A stretch of 64,000 nucleotides of DNA from Sphingobacteriaceae bacterium. GTDB lineage: Bacteria; Bacteroidota; Bacteroidia; Sphingobacteriales; Sphingobacteriaceae. The notes beneath the pieces are model-generated. The model saw nothing but the letters and a program-made list of their open reading frames with translations. It had not been told where the DNA came from and did not search any database. Where the stretch lies: the NCBI GenBank assembly GCA_017745075.1, contig JAGIAD010000029.1, positions 248,001 to 312,000 on the forward strand. The letters run 5' to 3'. The translations under genes and the position numbers were made by a program. This document shows positions 1 through 9,111 of this stretch, one piece after another. The first letter of the stretch is position 1. Every line of letters begins with the position of its first letter.

Positions 1-194
1 CACTCACAGCAGCGCTTCGCCAGATTGAACGCTGGTACAACCTGGACATAGATTATACTGGCATACCTGAAAACATCCAAATCCACGCCTCCATACAACG
101 CGATAAGCCTTTATCTGCGGTACTTTCAGCCCTTGAAAAAATCACTAATCTAAAATTTGAAATCAAAGGAAGGAGCATGAAACTGATGAGATAA
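1..194 (+). CDS. FecR-family anti-sigma regulator, C-terminal end (partial)
   Basis: Open reading frame entering from the left edge (frame starting at base 3) and stopping at TAA 192-194. The visible 63 residues include ALRQIERWYNLDIDY and a KPLSAVLSALEKIT segment. This is the DUF4974/STN-like C-terminal domain found at the end of Bacteroidota FecR proteins. FecR proteins are inner-membrane anti-sigma regulators that receive a signal from an outer-membrane transducer. The next gene encodes a SusC protein with an N-terminal STN domain, the usual partner. The cognate ECF sigma gene would lie upstream, outside the window. The family call is firm; the regulatory pairing is inferred from order and domains. 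Confidence 0.85.
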   Translation, partial: LTAALRQIERWYNLDIDYTGIPENIQIHASIQRDKPLSAVLSALEKITNLKFEIKGRSMKLMR

Positions 195-299
195 ACTATA
201 CTAAACAGGCTAAACCAGGGTAAGGACAGAACTAATCCATCCCGTAGCCTGAAACCTAAAAACCAATCAACAACCAATAACCAACAAACTAATCACATT

Positions 300-3200
300 A
301 TGAACGATTTCCTTTTTAGTAAGGAGTATAGCAGGCGTATGCCCAACCACGAAATTGATGGCAAGGTGGCCAAAACCGATCTGCCATTTTCTTTTCAATG
401 GATCATCATTTTATTTTTTCTATTTGCTGTTTCATTTTCAAACCAGGTACAGGCACAAACTGTAACGCTTGATCTGAAGAACGCGACAATTATTAAAGCA
501 ACAACAGAAATAAGGAAGCAAACCAAGTATGATTTTACCTATAACGACCTTATCTTAAAGAAAGCAAAACCAGTTACCATAAAACTCGTTAAAGAACCGC
601 TGAGCAGCGCTTTGAAAAAACTTTTCTCAGGTCAGGACCTTGATTTTGAAATCAAAGACCGGATCATCATTATTACTGAAAAGAAAGCTAGCGTGGCTAA
701 TGATAATAATACTTTGAATGGTCCGGTAAACGGAAGTGTAACCAATGAATTTGGTAAACCGATGGAGGGTGTTACCGTAAGGGTGAAGGGTACAAAGTTC
801 TCTACTCAAACTGATAATAGTGGCCATTTTACCATTCCTGCTCAATATGCCAGCAGCATGCTTGAAATTAATCATTTAGGGTATTCTCATTTGGAGATTC
901 CTGCACAACGGGCACGTGTAGTTTCACTTAAAATATCTGCATCCAACCTGGAAGATATTGTGGTAAATACAGGATACGAACAAATCGATAGACGTCAGCT
1001 AACCAGTTCAGTCTATACTGTTAAAGCCGAAGACATTCTTACACCCGGCGTTAATACCATTGACAAGTTACTGGAGGGAAGGGTACCTGGTTTGGTTTTT
1101 ATGCAAAATTCAGGACAGGTTGGTGCTGCGCCAAAACTTAGGATCCGTGGAACATCAACTATCCTGGGCAACCGCGAACCGCTGTGGGTATTGGATGGAA
1201 TCGTACTTCAAGACCCTGTAAACATCGATCCTCAATCTATTAATGATTTAGACTTTGTAAACTTATTAGGTAATGCCATTGCAGGATTAAACCCCGAAGA
1301 CATTGATCAGATCGATGTGCTTAAGGATGCTTCTGCGACAGCTTTATACGGAGCCAAAGCAGGTAACGGCGTAATTGTAATTACTACAAAAAAGGGCAAG
1401 CCTGGTAAACCAACTATTTCTTACTCTGCTAATACCACTTTCAACAGGCGTCCGCGTTATTCTGACCAAAACATGTATATGATGAATTCTCAGGAGCGTA
1501 TGGATGTTTCGCAGGAAATGGTAGAAAGGAGAATACAATACAACAATATCACGCAGTTTTCTGGCTATGAAGATGCCCTTCAGCAATATTATAAAGGAAC
1601 CATCAATTATGATGAATTTAAACGCCAGAAAGACTACTACGCTAATGTCAATACAGATTGGTTAGGTTTGATCACTCAGGATTCCTATTCTCAAAATCAT
1701 ACCTTAACCCTTTCCGGAGGATCTAACCGCATCAAATTTTATTCTTCCCTGGGTTATCTGGATGAGCGGGGAACAATTAGAGGGGAATATAACAAGCGCT
1801 ACTCATCGGTGGTAAATGTAACCGCTGATTATGATAATTTTCTGGCTCAGGTAAGTTTTACAGGTAACTATTCTTCGAGAAATTATTCTCCTTCTGACTT
1901 AGGTATCATGAATTATGCCTATAACACCAGCAGAACTTTGCCTGCTTACAATCCAGATGGCAGCTATTTTTATTACCCGGTTACCAACCCTGCCGGTCAA
2001 ATCTTTAATTATAATATCCTGAAAGACAAGGAATATAGCGCTGATCATACCGATTTGCTTGCAAGCAACCTGAAAGCCTTAATAAGACTTAAAATTACCC
2101 CTAAATTTAATTTGGAAGGTACCTTTGCTTATGCCATTAGCAACAACGACAGGCAATTATATTACACAAAAGATTCTTACTACATCAATAAACTTCGTGC
2201 TGACTTTAGCTTAAGAAGTGACCTGGCTCCGGTGGGGGGTGAGTGGACAAAAAATGAAGTCCGCAATAACAATTATACAGGCCGTTTACAAGCAAACTAT
2301 GCAACCACATTTGGTGCAGAAAAAAGACACTCCCTTACCATTTCAGGAGGTACGGAAATAAAATCAAATGAATATAATGGTTTTGACATCACGAGAAGAG
2401 GGTATTTCCCGGAAATGGGTGGTTACTTTGATATTATACCTACTACTTATTCAGGCTATTATAACCAATGGATGTCTACCAAGGCTGCTTTAGGATCATT
2501 CAACAGACAGCTCACTAACGAATTTGCCTGGTACGGTACAACTGGGTATTCTTACCGTGATAAGTATATTTTCAATTTTCATATACGTGGTGAACAATCT
2601 AACCTTTTTGGAACACGTTCAAATAATAAATTGCTACCTATTTACGCTTTTTCTGGCAGGTGGAACATGAGAGAAGATGTAGCCAGAAATACTTCATGGG
2701 TAAGTGATCTGGCCTTAAAAGCATCGTGGGGCTGGCAAGGCAATATGCTTCCGGGGCAATCGCCATATATGATCATTAAACAAAATCCATCTACAGATCC
2801 TTATTATAATTCTCCATCTGCAACTATTTCTAATTATCCAAATCCTGACCTCAGATGGGAAAGAACTTCTTCATCCAACGTTGCGCTGGATTTCGCCCTG
2901 TTTGGCAATAAAGTAACCGGATCTGTGGGTTATTTCTATAAAAGAACCCAGGATGCCTTCCTGAATAAAACAGTATCAGAAATCAATGGTGTTCAATCTT
3001 ACGTCATCAATAGCGGTACAATAGAAAATAAAGGGGTTGAAGTAGCTTTAAGCGTTACGGCCATTAATAATGTGGGTATGGATAAGACCAGACGTGGTTT
3101 TGTTTGGCGTTTTGATCCGCAATTGGGCCAGGTGCTGAATAAAATTATTAATCAAGCCATTAACAACAGAAATAACGTACTTATAGACAACATCAGTTAC

Positions 3201-3968
3201 GCCAATTACCTTAGCGGTAATGTTCAGCTGGCTGGTAAACCTATTAATACCTTTTATTCTTACAAATTTAAAGGCCTGAGCCCTGTTGACGGTTCGCCCA
3301 TTTTCTATGGGTTAGAAGCTGAAAAATCGGCGGAATATCAACAACGCTATTTGGCTATGGATCGGCAAGACGTTTATCTCGAAATCATGAGCGAGTCAGG
3401 TCGTCGCGAACCTTATATTCAGGGCGGCTTATCCAATTACTTTGGATATAGAAATTTTGGATTATCCTTTAACCTCACTTATTCTTTAGGAAACAAAATC
3501 AGGTTGATGAAAATTGCTTCGGGTTATGCCACAACCAGTGCCTATCCGCAGCAAAATCTACGTAAAGAATTTGTAGATCGTTGGCGCAGACCAGGTGATG
3601 AAGCTTACACCAATATCCCTGGGCTCCAGGTAAATCCAAATACAATTAATCCATGGTGGTCAAACTACCCGGTAAGTAGTCTTCAATTAGGCGGTAGTGC
3701 TTATGAGATGTACGATAATTCTGATATCAGATTGGTGAGTGGAGATTACTTAAAATTGCAATCGGCATCTTTCCGATACAATTTTTCAGAATCTTTAATG
3801 CATAAATTAAAATTGAGTTCGGCCTATGTTAGCCTTACCGGCACCAATTTATTCACCCTTAGCAGCAAAATGTTAAAGGGACAGGATCCAACTCAATCGG
3901 GTTCTACACCAAACATCAATCTATCCGTTAGACCTACTTATACCGCAAGTCTTAATGTTTCATTTTAA
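300..3968 (+). CDS. SusC/RagA-family TonB-linked outer membrane transporter with STN signalling domain
   Basis: A 1222-residue outer-membrane importer. In order it has a 32-residue N-terminal extension, a hydrophobic signal segment (about 33-53, ending QAQ), an STN/secretin-TonB short domain (about 55-128), a carboxypeptidase-regulatory-like beta-sandwich (about 143-215), a plug (about 230-370, with LKDASATALYG and a VIVITTKKGK end) and a long beta-barrel ending in aromatic residues (LNVSF). The STN domain is typical of receptors that signal through FecR and an ECF sigma factor, and a FecR end lies just upstream. The 105-base leader is A/C-rich and has no clear TAnnTTTG element, which fits ECF control or read-through. 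The substrate cannot be read from sequence; the downstream peptidase-like and thiol proteins hint at a peptide or protein product. An alternative in-frame ATG exists at 339. Confidence 0.93.
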   Translation: MNDFLFSKEYSRRMPNHEIDGKVAKTDLPFSFQWIIILFFLFAVSFSNQVQAQTVTLDLKNATIIKATTEIRKQTKYDFTYNDLILKKAKPVTIKLVKEPLSSALKKLFSGQDLDFEIKDRIIIITEKKASVANDNNTLNGPVNGSVTNEFGKPMEGVTVRVKGTKFSTQTDNSGHFTIPAQYASSMLEINHLGYSHLEIPAQRARVVSLKISASNLEDIVVNTGYEQIDRRQLTSSVYTVKAEDILTPGVNTIDKLLEGRVPGLVFMQNSGQVGAAPKLRIRGTSTILGNREPLWVLDGIVLQDPVNIDPQSINDLDFVNLLGNAIAGLNPEDIDQIDVLKDASATALYGAKAGNGVIVITTKKGKPGKPTISYSANTTFNRRPRYSDQNMYMMNSQERMDVSQEMVERRIQYNNITQFSGYEDALQQYYKGTINYDEFKRQKDYYANVNTDWLGLITQDSYSQNHTLTLSGGSNRIKFYSSLGYLDERGTIRGEYNKRYSSVVNVTADYDNFLAQVSFTGNYSSRNYSPSDLGIMNYAYNTSRTLPAYNPDGSYFYYPVTNPAGQIFNYNILKDKEYSADHTDLLASNLKALIRLKITPKFNLEGTFAYAISNNDRQLYYTKDSYYINKLRADFSLRSDLAPVGGEWTKNEVRNNNYTGRLQANYATTFGAEKRHSLTISGGTEIKSNEYNGFDITRRGYFPEMGGYFDIIPTTYSGYYNQWMSTKAALGSFNRQLTNEFAWYGTTGYSYRDKYIFNFHIRGEQSNLFGTRSNNKLLPIYAFSGRWNMREDVARNTSWVSDLALKASWGWQGNMLPGQSPYMIIKQNPSTDPYYNSPSATISNYPNPDLRWERTSSSNVALDFALFGNKVTGSVGYFYKRTQDAFLNKTVSEINGVQSYVINSGTIENKGVEVALSVTAINNVGMDKTRRGFVWRFDPQLGQVLNKIINQAINNRNNVLIDNISYANYLSGNVQLAGKPINTFYSYKFKGLSPVDGSPIFYGLEAEKSAEYQQRYLAMDRQDVYLEIMSESGRREPYIQGGLSNYFGYRNFGLSFNLTYSLGNKIRLMKIASGYATTSAYPQQNLRKEFVDRWRRPGDEAYTNIPGLQVNPNTINPWWSNYPVSSLQLGGSAYEMYDNSDIRLVSGDYLKLQSASFRYNFSESLMHKLKLSSAYVSLTGTNLFTLSSKMLKGQDPTQSGSTPNINLSVRPTYTASLNVSF

Positions 3969-3981
3969 AAGAAAACAAACT

Positions 3982-5565
3982 ATGAAATATCTTTTAACCC
4001 TTTTAGCCTGCCTTTTGCTACTGAGCTCTTGCAAAAAATTTTTGGAAGAATATTCTACAGATCAAAAATACCTGGAAACCACAGATGATGTAAATAGGGT
4101 AATGATTAGTGAGGCTTTCATGAATAATGTATATAGTTTGTCTTTTTATAGTCCGGCAACCATGGGCAATATTGCTTCAGAGACTGATTTTTCTGCCCCA
4201 TGGCTCCATGTGATGGATGATGATAGCGAAGCATTTGTACTGGGAGCCGCAGACAGAGATCAGGCTACTCCACTTTACATGCTTTCTGGTTTCCACAACT
4301 GGGCGCAGAATCCAGCAGTTAACATTATAGGTACGGCCTGGACCGATATCATGTGGAAAAAAGTCTACAAACGCATTGGTGCCATCAATGCGCTAATTTA
4401 TCAAGGTTCAGAAATTGCTGCAAAAAATCCAGCTGATGCAAACCTGCAACATTTACGTGGTGAAGCCTACTTTCTTCGGGCCTACTACTATTTTTTATTA
4501 CAAAATATCTACGGATCTCCTTATCGTAAGGCAACTGCTTCAACAGATGAAGGTGTACCATTAAAGATTTCAGAAAAAGTAGAAGATATCTATTTCAAAA
4601 GAACCAATAACGAAACCGTATATAACCAGATAGTATCAGATCTTAATCAAGCTGCAGATTTACTCCAAGGCTATAATCCTGCAACTAAAATCAGGGTAGG
4701 TATTGCGGCTGTTAAATGTTTACAAAGCCGGGTATATCTGTTTACCGAACAATATGATAAGGTATTGCAAGTAACTAATGGGTATGACAACATGGGTTAC
4801 AGTATCACTGATTTAAAGCGTTATGTAGCAAAGAGTAACTTTACTTATCGCAGCTCTACAGAAACAATATTTACTATGGGAACAAATTCTATTCCTGCCG
4901 TTTTTCCTAATGATTCATTAGCATCTTATTCTCCTGCGAATCGCCTTGCATCTAGCTTTAAGGCTTCTGATAATCTGATACAAAGCTTTAGCGCTAACGA
5001 TCTTCGCTTGAATGCCTGTTTTATGCTATCGGCAAAAAGCAAAGCATTTCTTCCGGCTAAATGGCGTACCTGGTCAACCTATAATGACCCTGAGCAGGTA
5101 TCTTGCATCTTTTCTTTCCGTTTGCCAGAAATGTTGCTTAACCGTGCAGAAGCGCAGGCCATGCTTGGTGCTGATGGTGAGGCGTGGAGTGAAATTCAAA
5201 AACTGCAGGCCATGCGCTTTAACAATAACGGAGGTAGCCAGCAACCGGCATCTAACCAGGCATTGGTTAATTTTATCCGGGATGAGCGCAGGCGCGAATT
5301 TTGCTTTGAAGGCCATCGCTGGTTCGATTTGAGGCGGTACGAGGTCAATTCAAAATATCCACTTGGTGCAGGTTTTACGATTAAACATCCTACTTACAGT
5401 TATGATGCGCAAACCAATACCTACACCCCTGCAGGCAATTATGTTTTAAATTCTATTGCCCAGGATGCCGCAAGCTGGCAGGTGCCCATCCCTAATTATG
5501 CTATAGAATTTAACAGGGGATCGTTAACCAATCCAATTCGCAGTGTCCGTAATATTCAACCTTAA
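3982..5565 (+). CDS. SusD/RagB-family surface nutrient-binding lipoprotein
   Basis: A 527-residue lipoprotein that caps the SusC channel and binds substrate at the cell surface. The ATG at 3982 gives a lipoprotein signal, MKYLLTLLACLLLLSSC, with the lipidated Cys at 17. A longer frame from 3955 overlaps susC and would bury the signal, so I prefer 3982, 13 bases after the susC stop. The body is helical and TPR-like (RGEAYFLRAYYYFLLQ about 160-175). It carries the SusD C-terminal signature ERRREFCFEGHRWFDLRRY near residue 435. It forms an operon with the preceding SusC gene and the genes that follow. Confidence 0.93.
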   Translation: MKYLLTLLACLLLLSSCKKFLEEYSTDQKYLETTDDVNRVMISEAFMNNVYSLSFYSPATMGNIASETDFSAPWLHVMDDDSEAFVLGAADRDQATPLYMLSGFHNWAQNPAVNIIGTAWTDIMWKKVYKRIGAINALIYQGSEIAAKNPADANLQHLRGEAYFLRAYYYFLLQNIYGSPYRKATASTDEGVPLKISEKVEDIYFKRTNNETVYNQIVSDLNQAADLLQGYNPATKIRVGIAAVKCLQSRVYLFTEQYDKVLQVTNGYDNMGYSITDLKRYVAKSNFTYRSSTETIFTMGTNSIPAVFPNDSLASYSPANRLASSFKASDNLIQSFSANDLRLNACFMLSAKSKAFLPAKWRTWSTYNDPEQVSCIFSFRLPEMLLNRAEAQAMLGADGEAWSEIQKLQAMRFNNNGGSQQPASNQALVNFIRDERRREFCFEGHRWFDLRRYEVNSKYPLGAGFTIKHPTYSYDAQTNTYTPAGNYVLNSIAQDAASWQVPIPNYAIEFNRGSLTNPIRSVRNIQP

Positions 5566-5575
5566 CTTGATCAAT

Positions 5576-6496
5576 ATGAAAAATATTTTATTTGTGATAG
5601 CAGCATGCTTTATGCTTACGCTGGTTTCCTGCAGAAAAGAACCTTTTACAGTATTTCCGGATTATGATAAAAACTGGCTGGCCATGGAGGATAATCCTAA
5701 TGATGCAACTATTCATGCGAATTATCAGTTTTATAAGGAAACGGGCATTCCGGTATTTGTTAATGATACCATAGGTTCGCAAAAGCGCGTAGATGTTTTT
5801 GGAAAAACTTATACTTATTACGAGGTTTTATCTTTAAGCTATTCGCTTGGTGGCATACCAAGTGGTCCGCCACCTGTGGTGCAATCATTCACTTATTGTA
5901 ATAAGGCTGATGTGCCAGCTGCACTGACCTTTTTAAGAAACGAGATTATGCCCGTAATAACAGGTAAAATCCATGTTCCAAGTATTCTTTTGGTTGAAAA
6001 CATGAATACGAATGCTTTTGGGAACTATGCCTATAAGGGATTTAATACTGTGGTAATTGCACAGGTTTCAAAAATCCTATCAATGAGCGCTGCTACTAAA
6101 GCTGACTACAAGGCTGCCATATTCAGGGCTATGCTTACCAATGCGGTATTAGACAGTAAATATGCGGGTACCCTGGATAAGTTTTATGCCGTTTCTAAAA
6201 AGTTTGTAACCGGCAGGGATGCTTATGGATTAAACTCCTTCTACTTAACAAGCATTTATATTGTAGGATTACCGGCGGGCACTCCGCTCACCTTTCAGGC
6301 GATAGGTTTCCTTGGACCAGACACCAGAATTACCTCATCATCACCTATATCTACCTGGTTAGATGTGAGTATGTATATAGAAGCCGCTATGGTGAATACT
6401 GATGCGCAATTCAAACAAAAATATGCGGCGTATCCCAATATCCTGACTAAATACGGTTACATCCGCCAAATTTTAACTGATTTAGGTATAAAATAA
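5576..6496 (+). CDS. SusCD-associated lipoprotein resembling zinc metallohydrolase-type lipoproteins but lacking HExxH
   Basis: A 306-residue predicted lipoprotein (signal MKNILFVIAACFMLTLVSC, Cys19) directly after SusD. The ATG at 5576 is chosen because it gives a proper lipobox; an upstream GTG at 5543 does not. The length, the position after susCD and segments such as IHVPSILLVENMN resemble the Bacteroidota substrate-import-associated zinc metallohydrolase lipoproteins (TIGR04549/PF15890 type). There is no HExxH anywhere. The helix where I would expect it reads FRAMLTNAVLDSKY. If the homology is right this is a catalytically dead relative, perhaps a binding protein. Family assignment is an inference from layout and partial similarity. 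Confidence 0.55.
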   Translation: MKNILFVIAACFMLTLVSCRKEPFTVFPDYDKNWLAMEDNPNDATIHANYQFYKETGIPVFVNDTIGSQKRVDVFGKTYTYYEVLSLSYSLGGIPSGPPPVVQSFTYCNKADVPAALTFLRNEIMPVITGKIHVPSILLVENMNTNAFGNYAYKGFNTVVIAQVSKILSMSAATKADYKAAIFRAMLTNAVLDSKYAGTLDKFYAVSKKFVTGRDAYGLNSFYLTSIYIVGLPAGTPLTFQAIGFLGPDTRITSSSPISTWLDVSMYIEAAMVNTDAQFKQKYAAYPNILTKYGYIRQILTDLGIK

Positions 6497-6520
6497 TCTT
6501 AATAAAGAACACAATCAACC

Positions 6521-6552
6521 GTTGCCAGGCAGTTTTACGCCTGCCAACTTTT
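6521..6552 (+). terminator. Hairpin with short T-run inside the SusCD operon
   Basis: GTTGCCAGGC (6521-6530) pairs with GCCTGCCAAC (6539-6548), nine of ten pairs, with an 8-base loop and then TTTT. It lies in the 75-base gap between the lipoprotein gene and the first thioredoxin gene. It could be a leaky terminator or an mRNA processing or stability element that lowers expression of the downstream thiol genes relative to susCD. The T-run is short, so full termination is unlikely. Confidence 0.45.
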
Positions 6553-6571
6553 AAACAATTACTAACTTATA

Positions 6572-7945
6572 ATGAAAAAAACACTAATTTTTTCTGTGAT
6601 GCTGGCCGTATCTGCATCATCATGGGCACAAACCGCTGTCATTAAAGGAAAATTCCATAAGCTTTTACCAAATGGTAAGGAAACTCAAGAGGTCTTATTT
6701 TCCAAACCCGAAGAAGGTGAAATCCAGGTAATTTTACCGATCATAAAAAGTAGACAAGATCAAATCTTCCGGGGAGAAGTGAAGAAAGAAGATCTTAATA
6801 CGATCCGATATGTAGGTATATATGATGAACAATATGCAGTTTATCTGAAAGCCGGCGATGAGTTGAATATAGATGCCGGTGACGGACAGATCGTTTATTC
6901 GGGCACAGTTAACAAAGAAAACCAGGTATTTGCCGATTGGTATAAAATGATTAAACCGTTAAGAACTTATGGTTATACCAAAGATGGCTACCGGCTGCCT
7001 CCTGCCGGTTATCTTAAAGCTATCGACTCCTTAAAAGTACCGGTTGAGCAGTTTATTAAAAATATTAAAACCGGAAATGCGGCCTTTGATAAACAGGTTA
7101 AATATTTCTTAACCTATAGCTATAAATATGATGTGATTATTCCTACGGCTTCCGGTTTAAACATCGGAAAGAAAGAGGAATATCCGGAAAGCCTGGTAAA
7201 ATTTTATAATGATGAAAAATGGACAGATGGCAATATCTGGACACTGCCTATGGGTTATCATTACATGCTTTACCATGCCTTTGTAAAACATATTATTTAT
7301 GGTGGTAAACAAGGAATGGCCGCAGATATGCTCATCCCTGAAATATCCGATAAAGAACTTAAAGCAAAATTTATCCTGGCGCAGGCAGAAAGAGGTGCAA
7401 CTATGAACCTGGTTCAATACCTGGAACGCAATGAACAATTCATGCAGACTAATCAGCAACGCGACAAAATCAAGATATTATTAAAAAAAGCACGCCTGCA
7501 ACAACCTGGTGGCGAATCTATTGATTTTGCTTATCCTGATGCGAGCGGCAAGATTCATCGTTTAACCGACAATCTCGGCAAAGTAGTATTGCTTGATCTG
7601 TGGGCCACCTGGTGTGTTCCATGTTTAAAAGAACAACCGGCATTAGAAGAACTGGAAAAATCATTTGAAGGCAAAAACATTGTATTTATCAGCCTTTCCA
7701 TTGATACGGATCAAGCCAAATGGCAAAAAATGGTAGCAGAGAAAAATTTATCCGGACTTCACCTGTTTACCAACAACAAAGGATCGATGATTGGCGACTA
7801 TGAGGTAACGGAAATACCAAGATTCATCCTGATTGATCAAAATGGAAAAATGGTAAATTTCCAGGCACCCCGACCTTCTGACCCTAAATTGAAAGCGCTA
7901 ATCGAATCAACTTTAAACAATAACCAAACGTCTAAATCGAAATGA
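6572..7945 (+). CDS. TlpA-like periplasmic thiol-disulfide oxidoreductase
   Basis: A 457-residue secreted protein with signal peptide MKKTLIFSVMLAVSASSWAQ. A roughly 300-residue N-terminal region is of the kind found in Bacteroidota TlpA-family proteins. It is followed by an AhpC/TSA-thioredoxin fold (about 315-455) containing the active site WCVPC (Cys348 and Cys351) and the cis-proline segment EIPRF. It probably reduces or rearranges disulfides of imported or surface proteins in the periplasm. Its stop overlaps the next thioredoxin gene's start as ATGA (7942-7945), showing translational coupling. Its place behind susCD suggests a role on the substrate or on the transport proteins; that is an inference. 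Confidence 0.9.
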   Translation: MKKTLIFSVMLAVSASSWAQTAVIKGKFHKLLPNGKETQEVLFSKPEEGEIQVILPIIKSRQDQIFRGEVKKEDLNTIRYVGIYDEQYAVYLKAGDELNIDAGDGQIVYSGTVNKENQVFADWYKMIKPLRTYGYTKDGYRLPPAGYLKAIDSLKVPVEQFIKNIKTGNAAFDKQVKYFLTYSYKYDVIIPTASGLNIGKKEEYPESLVKFYNDEKWTDGNIWTLPMGYHYMLYHAFVKHIIYGGKQGMAADMLIPEISDKELKAKFILAQAERGATMNLVQYLERNEQFMQTNQQRDKIKILLKKARLQQPGGESIDFAYPDASGKIHRLTDNLGKVVLLDLWATWCVPCLKEQPALEELEKSFEGKNIVFISLSIDTDQAKWQKMVAEKNLSGLHLFTNNKGSMIGDYEVTEIPRFILIDQNGKMVNFQAPRPSDPKLKALIESTLNNNQTSKSK

Positions 7946-9048
7946 AAAAACTAATTATATGCTTAACGGTTTGTCTAAGCATTCTGAGCTGGCGATCTGT
8001 CCAGGCTCAGGGAATTAATTTTGAAACAATCAGCCTTGAAGTAGCTAAGGGGAAAGCAGGGAATCCGGCTGAACCAAAATTGATTTTAATAGACTGCTAT
8101 ACCACCTGGTGTATTCCATGTATAGAAATGTCACAACAAGAATTTCCTAAAAAAGTGGCCGGCGACTACTTCAACCCTAAGTTTGTATCTATTAAATTTG
8201 ACATGGAAAAGGGAGAAGGCAAGGAGATTGGTAAAAAATACAATGTTACAGCGTACCCTACATTTTTAATTTTAAATGCTCAGGGTCAGGAAATCAACAG
8301 GGTTGTTGGTAAAGCAACTGCAGATGAATTTATAGAGAAAGTGAAAAGTGCATTGGATCCTAAAAACTCATTAGCTGGTTTAAAAGCCGCTTATGAAGAG
8401 CAAAAAGGCATGGCTACCGGATTTCCTTACGCCTTGGCGCTTTATCAAAGTTCAAAAGATCCTTCTCCGGTATTGGAACAACTATTCGACAATGCACAGG
8501 ATTTTGAACGGTTCAGCAAAGATTATTTAGAGTTGGCTTTTGGCATCACTAAGTTTGGTAGTCCTTTCTTCAGAAAACTGATGTTAGAGAAATCGAATAT
8601 AGATGCATTTTGGGGTACAGAAGTAACGAACAGGATCATATTTGATAAAATTCGTAAAGATATGTACCAGATTGCCAATGAAACTGGTGCCAGGTACAAC
8701 ATCTTCTACACCCCAAAAGAAGTGGAGGAGATTGCCTATACCGTGGCATTGCTGAAGTTACGTCAGGACAAACCTGAATCGCATATGCCTCGGATTGCCC
8801 TTTATGTAGCTAATCAGGATTTGGATGGTTTAATTGCCTATTATAAGCGCAACATTGCCCTCATTCCGAATACTGATGTATTTAAGGGAATTTTGGATGG
8901 CATTTTAATGAAAAAAATGGATAAAGCCAATGATGCGCAAAAAACTGCAATAAGAGAATATTTCAGTGGGGTAGCCAAGATTTACGAAAAAGAGGCTCAA
9001 GGTTATCGTAATAAAGCTGAAATTTTAACCAAAACCACTGGTAAATAG
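7942..9048 (+). CDS. Thioredoxin-family protein, secreted
   Basis: A 368-residue protein with a signal peptide (MKKLIICLTVCLSILSWRSVQAQ) and a DsbD-gamma/thioredoxin-like domain at the N terminus. The active site is WCIPC (Cys57 and Cys60) and the cis-proline is in AYPTF. The roughly 230-residue C-terminal half is mostly helical with no motif I recognise. It overlaps the upstream TlpA-like gene by four bases (ATGA), so the two thiol proteins are translationally coupled and may act as a relay. Two different CxxC proteins in tandem behind a SusCD pair is a distinctive arrangement. Confidence 0.88.
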   Translation: MKKLIICLTVCLSILSWRSVQAQGINFETISLEVAKGKAGNPAEPKLILIDCYTTWCIPCIEMSQQEFPKKVAGDYFNPKFVSIKFDMEKGEGKEIGKKYNVTAYPTFLILNAQGQEINRVVGKATADEFIEKVKSALDPKNSLAGLKAAYEEQKGMATGFPYALALYQSSKDPSPVLEQLFDNAQDFERFSKDYLELAFGITKFGSPFFRKLMLEKSNIDAFWGTEVTNRIIFDKIRKDMYQIANETGARYNIFYTPKEVEEIAYTVALLKLRQDKPESHMPRIALYVANQDLDGLIAYYKRNIALIPNTDVFKGILDGILMKKMDKANDAQKTAIREYFSGVAKIYEKEAQGYRNKAEILTKTTGK

Positions 9049-9070
9049 GCTAATAAAATTGCTTTACTTG

Positions 9071-9096
9071 TCCGGCCAGCAACCGAGTTGGCCGGA
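9071..9096 (+). repeat. Perfect 8-bp hairpin before the protease gene
   Basis: TCCGGCCA (9071-9078) and TGGCCGGA (9089-9096) form a perfect GC-rich stem with a 10-base loop in the short gap between the thioredoxin and protease genes. No T-run follows. It may slow 3' decay of the upstream message or partly shield the protease start at 9112. A TTG at 9088 that would extend the protease frame lies inside this hairpin and is an unlikely start. Confidence 0.55.
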
Positions 9097-9111
9097 CTTA
9101 TTAAAATACCC

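Noticed and set aside
195..299. A/C-rich leader of susC with repeated CCAAT-like words
   Set aside because: Looks like an unstructured leader with low-complexity composition; no dyad or spacing that would suggest a binding site.
5012..5332. 106-residue alternative frame inside SusD
   Set aside because: Different frame of the conserved SusD C-terminal region; no start context.
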